From the NCBI GenBank assembly GCA_003136615.1, contig PLFA01000103.1, positions 2,195 through 14,467 on the forward strand: DNA of 12,273 nucleotides, written 5' to 3'. Numbering within the stretch: the stretch's first letter is position 1; each line of letters starts with the position of its first letter. The notes under the pieces are model-generated. The model saw nothing but the letters and a program-made list of their open reading frames with translations, was not told the origin of the DNA and did not search any database. The stretch is from Caulobacteraceae bacterium. GTDB lineage: Bacteria; Pseudomonadota; Alphaproteobacteria; Caulobacterales; Caulobacteraceae. Positions 1 to 6,958 of this stretch are shown here, in pieces. Both the position numbers and the translations under genes were made by a program.

Positions 1-446
1 AGGCCGGCGGCCTCCTCGTCCTCGGAATATACGGTGACCACGAGACGGTCCTTCGGCAAAGCGAAATCCCGCGTGGTGAGATTCCAGGCGAACTCGATGG
101 CCTCGGCCTTGAAATAGTCGCCGAAAGAAAAATTGCCCAGCATTTCGAAGAAGGTCAGGTGGCGGGCGGTGTAGCCCACATTGTCCAGGTCATTGTGCTT
201 GCCGCCAGCGCGCACGCACTTCTGCGATGTCACGGCCCGGGGCGAGGGCGGGGTTTCCGCGCCTGTGAAGATATTCTTAAAGGGCACCATGCCGGCATTG
301 ACGAAGAGCAAGCTGGGATCGCTCTTGGGAACCAACGGGGCTGACGGAATCACAGCGTGGTCCAGGGCGGCGAAGTAGCCGAGGAACTGCGCGCGGATAT
401 CGTTCAGGCTGGGTTTCCCCAAATCTATCTTGGATGAACTGGGCAT
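1..446 (-). CDS. alaS: Alanyl-tRNA synthetase, N-terminal part (cut by window edge)
   Basis: AlaRS charges tRNA-Ala in the cytoplasm. Only the first 148 codons lie in the window; the reading frame is open to base 1. The visible part is the start of the class II catalytic domain: SLNDIR at residues 13-18, FVNAGMVPFK at 48-57, SQKCVRAGGKHNDL at 74-87 and FFEMLGNFSFGDYF at 99-112, all near-invariant in bacterial AlaRS. The ATG at 444-446 adds about 12 residues before the usual N-terminus, which starts close to SLNDIR. No better start with a ribosome binding site is visible, and the site before this ATG is itself weak. The gene follows recA in the same direction, an arrangement I recall from Caulobacter relatives. 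Identity is secure; the exact start is less so. Confidence 0.96.
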   Translation of the reverse strand, partial: MPSSSKIDLGKPSLNDIRAQFLGYFAALDHAVIPSAPLVPKSDPSLLFVNAGMVPFKNIFTGAETPPSPRAVTSQKCVRAGGKHNDLDNVGYTARHLTFFEMLGNFSFGDYFKAEAIEFAWNLTTRDFALPKDRLVVTVYSEDEEAAG

Positions 447-477
447 GGCGGGCGCTCTATCATCGCCGCGATGCGGG

Positions 478-515
478 AAAAAGGGTGGGGCTAATTGATC
501 CCGGACCCCTCACCC
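478..515 (-). terminator. Probable Rho-independent terminator after recA
   Basis: Read on the minus strand, 515-506 and 490-483 form an 8-bp GC-rich stem (GGGT and GGGG arms against CCCC and ACCC) with a 2-nt GA bulge and a 15-nt loop. Five T residues follow directly (478-482). It lies 46 bp past the recA stop and about 31 bp before the alaS start, so it would end recA transcripts. The bulge and long loop make it imperfect, and a second possible hairpin (513-542) competes for the same arm. Confidence 0.5.
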
Positions 516-560
516 CGCCCATCCTTCTCCGGAAGAGCGGGGGAAGCGTGATCGCCGATC

Positions 561-1631
561 CTATTCCTCGCCGGGCTCCGGCGCGCCGATGAGGAGTTCC
601 TCTTCGATGCGCGTGGAATTGCCACGCACCTGATCCTCGATCTGGGCGGCGATATCGGGATTGGCCTTGAGGAACTCCCTGGCATTGTCGCGGCCCTGAC
701 CGATACGCGTCGAGTTCCAGGAGAACCAGGCGCCCGATTTCTCAATCACCCCGGCCTTGACGCCGAGATCAATGATTTCGCCAAGCTTGGAAATGCCCTG
801 GCCATACATGATGTCGAACTCCACCTCGCGGAACGGGGGGGCGACCTTGTTCTTCACCACCTTGACCCGGACATTGTTGCCGATGATCTCATCGCGCACT
901 TTCACCGAGCCGGTGCGGCGGATATCGAGGCGAACCGAAGCGTAGAACTTCAGGGCATTACCTCCGGTGGTGGTCTCGGGGCTGCCATACATGACGCCGA
1001 TCTTCATCCGGATCTGATTGATGAAGATGACCAGGGTGTGGGTCTTGGAAATAGAGGCGGTGAGCTTGCGCAGGGCCTGGCTCATCAGACGCGCCTGAAG
1101 ACCAGGCAGGCTGTCGCCCATCTCGCCCTCGATCTCGGCCCGGGGGGTTAGGGCGGCCACGGAATCGATTACCACAATGTCCACGGCGCCGGAGCGCACC
1201 AGGGTGTCGGTGATTTCCAGGGCCTGTTCGCCGGTGTCCGGCTGAGCCACCAGCAAGTCATCCAGATTGACCCCCAGCTTGTGGGCGTAGGAGGGGTCGA
1301 GGGCATGTTCGGCGTCCACGAAGGCGGCGGTGCCGCCGGCCTTTTGCACCTCGGCGACCACATGCAGGGCGAGGGTCGTTTTGCCCGAGCTTTCCGGCCC
1401 GAAAATCTCCACCACCCGGCCCTTTGGCAAACCGCCGATGCCGAGCGCGATGTCGAGACCGAGCGAGCCGGTGTGGACCGACTCGATCTCCACCACCTTG
1501 CCCTTGTCGCCCAGCTTCATCACCGAGCCCTTGCCAAACGCCCGGTCAATCTGGGTCAGGGCTGCTTCCAGCGCCCGCTGCTTGTCGCCCTCTTCCTTGC
1601 CTACAAGTCTCAAAGCCATGGTTCCCGACAT
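561..1631 (-). CDS. recA: Recombinase A
   Basis: RecA forms ATP-dependent filaments on single-stranded DNA, carries out strand exchange, and triggers LexA self-cleavage in the SOS response. The 356-residue protein is complete and of normal length. Walker A GPESSGKT is at 78-85, the catalytic glutamate lies in FVDAEHALDP (E108), and Walker B VVIDSVAAL is at 153-161. DNA-binding loop L1 is near 166-174 and loop L2, with the invariant PETTTGGNALKFY, is at 218-230. The ATG at 1629-1631 is chosen over the ATG four codons on because AGGAAGG lies about 11 bases before it. The acidic C-terminal tail ends EPGEE. The gene has its own upstream region with a LexA box, so it is probably transcribed separately from lpxK. 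Overall similarity is highest to Caulobacter-type RecA (from memory, not a search). Confidence 0.99.
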   Translation of the reverse strand: MSGTMALRLVGKEEGDKQRALEAALTQIDRAFGKGSVMKLGDKGKVVEIESVHTGSLGLDIALGIGGLPKGRVVEIFGPESSGKTTLALHVVAEVQKAGGTAAFVDAEHALDPSYAHKLGVNLDDLLVAQPDTGEQALEITDTLVRSGAVDIVVIDSVAALTPRAEIEGEMGDSLPGLQARLMSQALRKLTASISKTHTLVIFINQIRMKIGVMYGSPETTTGGNALKFYASVRLDIRRTGSVKVRDEIIGNNVRVKVVKNKVAPPFREVEFDIMYGQGISKLGEIIDLGVKAGVIEKSGAWFSWNSTRIGQGRDNAREFLKANPDIAAQIEDQVRGNSTRIEEELLIGAPEPGEE

Positions 1632-1720
1632 TTTGCTTCAGCCCTTCCTATCCCATGATTCCGGCGCCCGCGCGGGTGATGCCGAACGAATTGATCCCGA
1701 TGCACTGAACAGGAACAAAG

Positions 1721-1748
1721 CATAAACATATAGCTGAGATGTTCACAA
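1721..1748 (-). promoter_or_regulatory. Candidate recA promoter
   Basis: On the minus strand, TTGTGA (1748-1743), a 16-base spacer and TTTATG (1726-1721) make a plausible -35/-10 pair. An alternative -10 is GCTATATG (1734-1727), which is close to the Caulobacter housekeeping -10 consensus GCTANAWC. Either way the -35 side lies within the LexA box, so LexA binding would block RNA polymerase. The leader to the recA ATG would be roughly 80-95 nt. No start site can be fixed from sequence alone. Confidence 0.45.
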
Positions 1749-1755
1749 GATGTTC
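1741..1755. promoter_or_regulatory. LexA (SOS) box, GTTC-N7-GTTC
   Basis: GTTC (1741-1744), seven bases, GTTC (1752-1755) is an exact match to the direct-repeat LexA operator of alphaproteobacteria, which differs from the palindromic E. coli box. It lies about 110 bp before the recA start and overlaps the candidate -35 region, the expected place for an operator that represses recA until DNA damage. Confidence 0.85.
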
Positions 1756-1769
1756 TTTTGGGCTCGTGG

Positions 1770-2771
1770 CTATGATTTTGGCAGAAGGCTCGCCACGGCG
1801 CTCTCGTCTGAAAATCTCACCCCGACTCGCCAAACGGCCACCCGATCCCGCCACATGGGCGGCAGCCGCGCCCCGTCCTTTTCTGTCGTCACCAGTCCCG
1901 CGTCGAGCGCCCGCGCCCGGGCGGCGAGGAAGCGCAAGGTGGCCTCCGGGATTGCCGCGTGATCGGCCAAGGGGGCGAAGTCGATGAGATCGCAACCGGC
2001 AGCGCGCAGCGCGCGCTCGAACTTCCAGGGTTTTGCAATGCCGGCGAAGCCGAGTTGGGGGCCTGGGGGTGGCTTAGCTTTCGGCTCCAGGCGCGCGATA
2101 AGGACGGGCTTGGAGGCCAGGGCGGCGAAGAGACGCGGATCGGGTTCGGGAAGGTCGGCGGGGAGGAGGAGGATTACGGCGTCAGCGCGGGCGAGGCCTG
2201 TGCTCAGGGGCTCACGCATGGGGCCGGCGGGGAAGACCGATCCATCGCCGAAGGGCCATTCGCCATCCCGCGTCTCGCCATCCACGACCACAATGGACAA
2301 GCTCTTAGCGAGCGCCCCGTTCTGATGGCCGTCATCCATGATGATGATACTGGCTCCCGCGGCGACGGCCGCCCGGGCGCCGGCGAGGCGGTCCCGGGCG
2401 ATCCAGACCGGCGCCTCGCCGCTCAGCATCAAGGCCTCGTCGCCCACATCCGCGGCGTCGTGAAGGGCGGGATCGACACGCAGGGGGCCGCGCGCGCGGC
2501 CCCCATGTCCGCGCATGAGGATGTGAACAGCTTGGCCCTCGGCGGAGAGGCGCGCCGCCAGGGCCCGGACGATCGGGGTCTTGCCACTGCCCCCCAGGGT
2601 CAGGTTGCCGACGCAAATCACGGGAACGCCAGGTTCAACAGACCGGGCGCGCCGAAGACGCCGGGCGGTTAGGCCGGCCCAGAGCCAGGACAGAGGGATG
2701 AGAATCAAGCGCCCGGCGCGAAAGCCGGCGCCCTCGCGGCGATACCAGTCCTTGGGCGTGCGGAGTGTCAT
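1770..2771 (-). CDS. lpxK: Tetraacyldisaccharide 4'-kinase
   Basis: LpxK phosphorylates the 4' position of the lipid A disaccharide precursor at the inner face of the cytoplasmic membrane, the sixth step of the Raetz pathway. The 333-residue protein is of normal length. A hydrophobic stretch near the N-terminus (about 21-34) fits the membrane-contacting helix of the family. The P-loop VGNLTLGGSGKTP is at 54-66, GDEALML at 110-116, MDDGHQN at 145-151, and the C-terminal TTEKDGARLP motif is present. The DDG motif normally reads DDGFQ; here the phenylalanine is a histidine, while both aspartates are kept. The ATG overlaps the stop of the Kdo transferase gene as ATGA (2768-2771), so it is probably translationally coupled and is the last gene of the operon. 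Confidence 0.97.
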   Translation of the reverse strand: MTLRTPKDWYRREGAGFRAGRLILIPLSWLWAGLTARRLRRARSVEPGVPVICVGNLTLGGSGKTPIVRALAARLSAEGQAVHILMRGHGGRARGPLRVDPALHDAADVGDEALMLSGEAPVWIARDRLAGARAAVAAGASIIIMDDGHQNGALAKSLSIVVVDGETRDGEWPFGDGSVFPAGPMREPLSTGLARADAVILLLPADLPEPDPRLFAALASKPVLIARLEPKAKPPPGPQLGFAGIAKPWKFERALRAAGCDLIDFAPLADHAAIPEATLRFLAARARALDAGLVTTEKDGARLPPMWRDRVAVWRVGVRFSDESAVASLLPKS

Positions 2772-4732
2772 GGACCGAGAAGATCGAGAACCGGCTTGAT
2801 CACCCCGGCCGCCGCCGCATCCCTGGGCTCCACGAAGGCCCGGGCGCGCGCCGCGATCTTTCGCAGCCCGTTGGGATCGCGGCCAGCCAATCGGAAAGCT
2901 TCCGCCACCTCGCCTGGCGCCACAAGGCGCGTCGCGCCAGCGTCCGCGAGCTCAGCATAGACCGGCCAGGCGTCCACATGGGGTCCGGCGATAAAGGCGG
3001 TCTCCAGGCGGGCGGGCTCTAGCGGATTGTGGCCGCCGGCGCCGCCCGTGATCAGGCTGCCGCCGATCACCGCCAGATCCGCCAGGCGGTAGAACAGGCC
3101 AAGCTCTCCCACCGAGTCGGCCACATAGATTTCGAGGCGGGCAGGGTCCGCGCCCGTCGTTCGGCGCCCCGCTCTCAGGCCCCGCGCCGCCGCCATGGCC
3201 TCAATGTCGACGCCGCGCTCGGGATGACGTGGCGCGATGATCAGAAGCGCTTCGGCGACATGGGCGCGCACCGCCTGAAAGGCGTCCAGGACGATCACCT
3301 CCTCCCCAGGATGCGTGCTGGCCGCGAGGAGGCAGAGCCGCCCGGTCAGCGCGTGCTTGAGACAGCCCAGCTCACGAGGATCGGCGGCGAGGGGCGCGGC
3401 GCCGAATTTCAGGTCGGCCAGCCCATCGACCCTGCCGCCCAGGCTCTTCAGCCCCTCGGCCGCCGAGGCGTCGCGGGCGAGGATCAGGTCAAAGCTGGAC
3501 AGAACCGCGCGGGCGGCGCCCGGAGCGTGGCGCCAACCCCTGAGGCTGCGCTCCGAAAGACGAGCGGACAGCAGCGCGAGGCCCGTCCCCCCGGCCTTGG
3601 CGGCGAGGATCAGGTTCGGCCATAGATCGCTTTCCGCCAGAACGCCCAGGTCGGGGCGCCAATGGGCCAGGAACCGGCGAACGGCCCCCGGGGTGTCGAG
3701 GGGCGCGAACTGGTGCACGGCGTCGGGGGGCAGGCGGGGCCCAAGAAACGCCGCCGAGGCGCGAGTCGCGCTGGTGACCAATAAGGCTGTACCGGGCCGT
3801 TCCCGCATGACCGCCTGGGCAAGCGGCAGCAGAGCCAGGCTCTCGCCCACGCTCACCCCATGAAGCCAGACCAGGCGCCCCGGTGGGCGGGGGGCGGATG
3901 CGACGCCCAGCTTCTCGCGCCAGCGGACGGGGTCTTCCTTACCCTGGCCGATGCGGCGGCGTAGCCAGACGCTCGCCAAGGGCGCGACCAGGCGTCCCGC
4001 TAAGGCGTAGAGATGCAGGCCGAGCGTGCGGCGCGCTGTCCCCGCGTACAGAATGGCTTCTGCCCGCCCTTGAGCGGCGTTCATGGCGTCCTGCCAGGCC
4101 GAGCGGGCTGCCTCCAAAGAAGCCTCATCCATGCGAACGGGGGCGTGAAACGGGCCGGCTGTCACCAGGACAGCGCGGGCGAACGGCAGGGGAATGCGGG
4201 CGCCGTCCCACGTGTTCAGGGCCAGGGCCGGGCGGGCGGCAAGACCGAGGGCAAAGACCGGGCAGCGGGCGGCTCTGGCCAGATGGACAGGCCCCGCGGG
4301 CATGACCCGGGCGGGGCCCCTGGGGCCGTCGGGGGTGAGCAGCATGGCCCCGCCCTCGGAAATGCTTTTCACGGCCGCGCGAAAGGCGCCCGCGCCGCCC
4401 TTGGCCAGGGCGTCCTCGGCCCGCCCCGTGGAGCCGCGAATGGTGGGGATCCCCAGGCGCTCGGCGGCCAGGGCGATGAAGGCGCCATCCCTGGAATGCG
4501 AGATCATCACCCGCCGGGGTTTGGCCCCTAGCAAAGGGCGGCAGGCGATCGCCTGGGCGATGCGGCCATGCCAAAAAAGGCCGATCAGTCCCTCATCGGC
4601 CGCGATGGCGCAGCGCGCGGCCTCGAAATCCGCCAGGCGCCAGCGGAGTGTGGAGATGACGAGCTCTTCATAGGAGGCGATAAGGCGGCCCAGCAGCACT
4701 TGAATCCAGGGCGCCCCGATCAGTCCCTTCAC
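2768..4732 (-). CDS. waaA: Fused DUF374 acyltransferase and Kdo transferase
   Basis: One 654-codon frame joins two enzymes usually encoded by adjacent genes. Residues 1 to about 228 are a DUF374 lysophospholipid-acyltransferase-like domain: LFWHGR 52-57, HSRDG 79-83, IRGSTGR 98-104, TPDGPRGPA 133-141. Residues from about 235 to 654 are a complete WaaA (KdtA), which transfers Kdo from CMP-Kdo to lipid IVA: an N-terminal hydrophobic helix (238-257), GKEDP 264-268, REKLG 272-276, HGVSVGE 291-297, ESDLWPN 367-373, and GGHNPLEPA 566-574 in the C-terminal nucleotide-sugar fold. E273 and E367 align with the two essential glutamates of the family. The start is GTG (4730-4732), overlapping the msbA stop as GTGA. 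An internal ATG at codon 217, preceded by AGGA, could give some separate WaaA. The acyltransferase substrate is unknown. A missed frameshift at the junction is the main alternative to a true fusion. Confidence 0.93.
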   Translation of the reverse strand: MKGLIGAPWIQVLLGRLIASYEELVISTLRWRLADFEAARCAIAADEGLIGLFWHGRIAQAIACRPLLGAKPRRVMISHSRDGAFIALAAERLGIPTIRGSTGRAEDALAKGGAGAFRAAVKSISEGGAMLLTPDGPRGPARVMPAGPVHLARAARCPVFALGLAARPALALNTWDGARIPLPFARAVLVTAGPFHAPVRMDEASLEAARSAWQDAMNAAQGRAEAILYAGTARRTLGLHLYALAGRLVAPLASVWLRRRIGQGKEDPVRWREKLGVASAPRPPGRLVWLHGVSVGESLALLPLAQAVMRERPGTALLVTSATRASAAFLGPRLPPDAVHQFAPLDTPGAVRRFLAHWRPDLGVLAESDLWPNLILAAKAGGTGLALLSARLSERSLRGWRHAPGAARAVLSSFDLILARDASAAEGLKSLGGRVDGLADLKFGAAPLAADPRELGCLKHALTGRLCLLAASTHPGEEVIVLDAFQAVRAHVAEALLIIAPRHPERGVDIEAMAAARGLRAGRRTTGADPARLEIYVADSVGELGLFYRLADLAVIGGSLITGGAGGHNPLEPARLETAFIAGPHVDAWPVYAELADAGATRLVAPGEVAEAFRLAGRDPNGLRKIAARARAFVEPRDAAAAGVIKPVLDLLGP

Positions 4733-6504
4733 GCCGCCGCGTCCGGAGCATCCAAAAGGCTTTGACCGCCCGCGAGGCGCGCATAGAGCCCGCCCTTGGC
4801 CATCAAGCTCTGGTGGTCGCCCATCTCAGCCACCTGGCCGCCTTCCAGAACATAGATGCGGTCCGCGCCGCGGATGGTGGATAGCCGATGGGCGATGATC
4901 AAGGTGGTGCGGCCGGCCATCAGGCGGGCAAGGGCGGTCTGGACCTGAGCTTCGCTTTCGGTGTCGAGCGCGCTGGTCGGCTCGTCCAGCAGCAAGATTG
5001 GCGCGTTCTTGAGGAAAGCCCTGGCGATGGCGATCCTCTGCCTCTGGCCGCCGGACAGGCGCGCGCCCGCTTCGCCCACCCGCGATTGATAACCCTTGGG
5101 CAAGGCGAGAATGAACTCGTGGGCGGCCGCCGACTTGGCCGCCGCCTCGATCTCAGCTTGCGAGGCGCCCGCCCGCGCATAGGCGATATTGGCGGCGATG
5201 GTGTCGTCAAAGAGGAAGGGCTCCTGGGTGACCAGGGCGATGGCGCGTCGCAGGGAGGCCAGGGAGACAGCGCTGGTATCCTGGCCGTCGATGGTCAGGG
5301 CGCCGTCGGTGACGTCGTAGAATCGCGGAATCAGATTGAGCAGGGAGGTCTTTCCCGCCCCAGAAGGACCCACCAGGGCCACAACCTCGCCCCGTCTCGC
5401 TTCTAGGTTCACGTTGGTGAGAACCTGAGCCTCGCCGTAGGCGAAGCAGACACCCGAAAGGCGGATAACCCCAGCGGGGACCCGCAGCTCCGGGGCGCCT
5501 GGGGCGTCGCGCACCTCAGGCTCCACGTCGAGGGCGGCGAACAGGCGTTGGGCCGCCGTGACGCCCTGGCCGATGAGTGTGCTGAGATTGGAGACTTGGC
5601 GCAGCGACTGCCCGGCCATCAGCAGGGCGGCGAAAAAGGTTATAAAACCCCCAATGTCGGCATGACCGGCGCTTGCCCGCCAAGCCTCATAGGCGAGGAC
5701 CGCCGCCACCACGATATAGGCCAGAGTATCCGAGGCGGGGGTGGCGATGGCCCGGGCGTCGTCGCCGCTGACGATGTGGCGTTGGCGTTCGGTGATCACG
5801 GCGGCCACCCGGGCCTCCTCATAGGCCTCGCGGTTCTCCATCTTCACGACCCGAACGCCGTCGAGCCCCTCCATGATGGCGGTGGAGAGCGCGCCCGTGG
5901 CGTTCATGGCCCCTTTGGCCGCCCTGATGGCCTGGCGCATGAAGCGCCGCAGGATCAGGGCTGTAAGGGGCGCGGCCGTGAGGGCCAAAAGTGTGAGGCG
6001 CCAGTCGTTGTACGCCATCACCACCAGGGCGGCGATGAGCATAAGCCCATTCTGGACGAGATTTACCAGGCCCGTGGTCGCCGCCTCGCGGATCAGCCCT
6101 GAGTCATAGATGACGGAGGCGACGAACCCGCCAGTGTGGGCCGCGCGCAGGCGCGCGAGGTCGGCGCGCACCAGTTTGCGGAACAGTTCAAGCTGGACGT
6201 CGCCGACGATGCCGTTGCCCATCCGGTTGACCAGCATGGCCTGGATGGCGGCCGCAAGGCCTCGTGCGAGAGCCAGGGCGATAATGATCAGGGGAAGGCG
6301 AAATATAGCCCTGGCCGCCACGCGGCTCGTCACCTGATCCACGGCGGGCTTTAGGAATTCAAGCACGAGGCCCGAGAGGCCGGCGAAAACCGCCGCCAGC
6401 AGGAGGGCGAGGGTCAGGGCTTTCCAGCGCGGCGCCAGATACAGCCGCGCCACGCGTAAGGCGGTCTGGCGGGGAGCCAGTTGGGTCATCTGGGGCGTGC
6501 GCAC
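4729..6504 (-). CDS. msbA: Lipid A export ABC transporter, MsbA-type
   Basis: A half-transporter of 591 residues with an N-terminal six-helix membrane domain (about 27-320) and a C-terminal ATPase (about 345-580). It is expected to work as a homodimer that flips lipid A-core across the inner membrane. ATPase motifs are complete: Walker A GPSGAGKT 379-386, Q-loop Q427, signature LSGGQ 483-487, Walker B ILLLDEP 503-509 with catalytic E508, H-loop H539. The GTG start (6502-6504) is preferred over the ATG five codons on because TGGAGG lies 10 bases before it. The MsbA role rests on its place as first gene before the DUF374-waaA and lpxK genes; the sequence alone only gives the type of exporter. 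TTGTTT with 18 bases to TTTAAG in the 79-bp gap after rpmE is a possible but weak promoter. Confidence 0.9.
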   Translation of the reverse strand: MRTPQMTQLAPRQTALRVARLYLAPRWKALTLALLLAAVFAGLSGLVLEFLKPAVDQVTSRVAARAIFRLPLIIIALALARGLAAAIQAMLVNRMGNGIVGDVQLELFRKLVRADLARLRAAHTGGFVASVIYDSGLIREAATTGLVNLVQNGLMLIAALVVMAYNDWRLTLLALTAAPLTALILRRFMRQAIRAAKGAMNATGALSTAIMEGLDGVRVVKMENREAYEEARVAAVITERQRHIVSGDDARAIATPASDTLAYIVVAAVLAYEAWRASAGHADIGGFITFFAALLMAGQSLRQVSNLSTLIGQGVTAAQRLFAALDVEPEVRDAPGAPELRVPAGVIRLSGVCFAYGEAQVLTNVNLEARRGEVVALVGPSGAGKTSLLNLIPRFYDVTDGALTIDGQDTSAVSLASLRRAIALVTQEPFLFDDTIAANIAYARAGASQAEIEAAAKSAAAHEFILALPKGYQSRVGEAGARLSGGQRQRIAIARAFLKNAPILLLDEPTSALDTESEAQVQTALARLMAGRTTLIIAHRLSTIRGADRIYVLEGGQVAEMGDHQSLMAKGGLYARLAGGQSLLDAPDAAA

Positions 6505-6583
6505 GTTGAGTGAGCCTCCAGAGACAAGCTTAAAGGTTCGGCGTTAAATAGAAAACAACGCCCGGTCGAAGGCCTGCAACGAC

Positions 6584-6808
6584 CTACTTCTTCATGAATC
6601 CGCCGTACTTGGCCGTAAAACGGGAGACGCGGCCGCCGCGGTCAACCAGATGCTGGTTGCCGCCGGTCCAGGCCGGATGAGTCTTGGGATCGATATCCAG
6701 GGTCAGGGACGCGCCCGCCTTGCCGTAGGTTGAACGGGTCTGATAAGTCGTGCCGTCCGTCATCTTCACCGTGATGAAGTGGTAGTCGGGATGGGTGTCT
6801 TGTTTCAT
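6584..6808 (-). CDS. rpmE: Ribosomal protein L31 (bL31), zinc-free form
   Basis: bL31 is a 50S subunit protein that bridges to the 30S head. The 74-residue product has the family's MKxDxHPDYH start, TRSTYGK (24-30), the HPAWTGG segment (44-50) and RVSRFTAKYGGF (60-71). It has no cysteine, so it belongs to the zinc-independent group and needs no Zn ligand set. The frame extends further upstream to 7072, but homology begins at the ATG 6806-6808; the ribosome binding site is weak (AGG very close to the ATG). It is divergent from the ABC transporter gene and has its own promoter and leader hairpin. Confidence 0.97.
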   Translation of the reverse strand: MKQDTHPDYHFITVKMTDGTTYQTRSTYGKAGASLTLDIDPKTHPAWTGGNQHLVDRGGRVSRFTAKYGGFMKK

Positions 6809-6877
6809 GACCTGTCTGACTTCACTGCGCGCGCCTCCCGAGACGCAAGGCCCAGGCGACGGTGAAAGGGGCGAACG

Positions 6878-6900
6878 AAAAGCCCGCCATAGCGGCGGGC
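6878..6900 (-). terminator. Intrinsic-terminator-like hairpin in the rpmE leader
   Basis: GCCCGCC (6882-6888) and GGCGGGC (6894-6900) form a perfect 7-bp GC stem with a 5-nt loop. Read on the minus strand it is followed at once by TTTT (6881-6878). It lies about 70 bp before the rpmE ATG and downstream of the candidate rpmE promoter, so it may act as an attenuator or a stabilising 5' hairpin; with only four T residues, termination would be partial. On the plus strand it has no T-tract. A third copy of the arm, GGCGGGC, is at 6909-6915. Confidence 0.5.
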
Positions 6901-6915
6901 GTTTGAACGGCGGGC

Positions 6916-6943
6916 TATATACGACCATATCGGCATCGAGCAA
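6916..6943 (-). promoter_or_regulatory. Candidate rpmE promoter
   Basis: On the minus strand, TTGCTC (6943-6938), a 16-base spacer and TATATA (6921-6916) form a good sigma-70-like pair. The transcript would start near 6909 and carry a leader of about 100 nt that includes the hairpin at 6882-6900. The same A/T-rich block reads GCTATATA (6914-6921) on the plus strand and could serve as -10 for the divergent ABC transporter gene, so the two promoters may compete. Confidence 0.5.
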
Positions 6944-6958
6944 GGGTTCCCGCCAAGT

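Noticed and set aside
1707..1716. GAAC-N2-GAAC downstream of the LexA box as a second operator
   Set aside because: Spacing is two bases instead of seven, so it does not fit the known direct-repeat operator.
1648..1995. A 115-codon minus-strand open frame covering the recA promoter and the lpxK 3' end
   Set aside because: It overlaps lpxK in another frame, crosses the LexA box and promoter, and has no family resemblance; a shadow of GC-rich sequence.
1959..2672. A 237-codon plus-strand open frame opposite lpxK
   Set aside because: Antisense to a well-supported lpxK, with low-complexity Gly/Ala/Arg composition and no recognisable domain.
6540..6562. Inverted repeat GGCGTT/AACGCC as an rpmE terminator
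   Set aside because: Only 6 bp with an 11-nt A/T-rich loop and no T-run after it on the minus strand.
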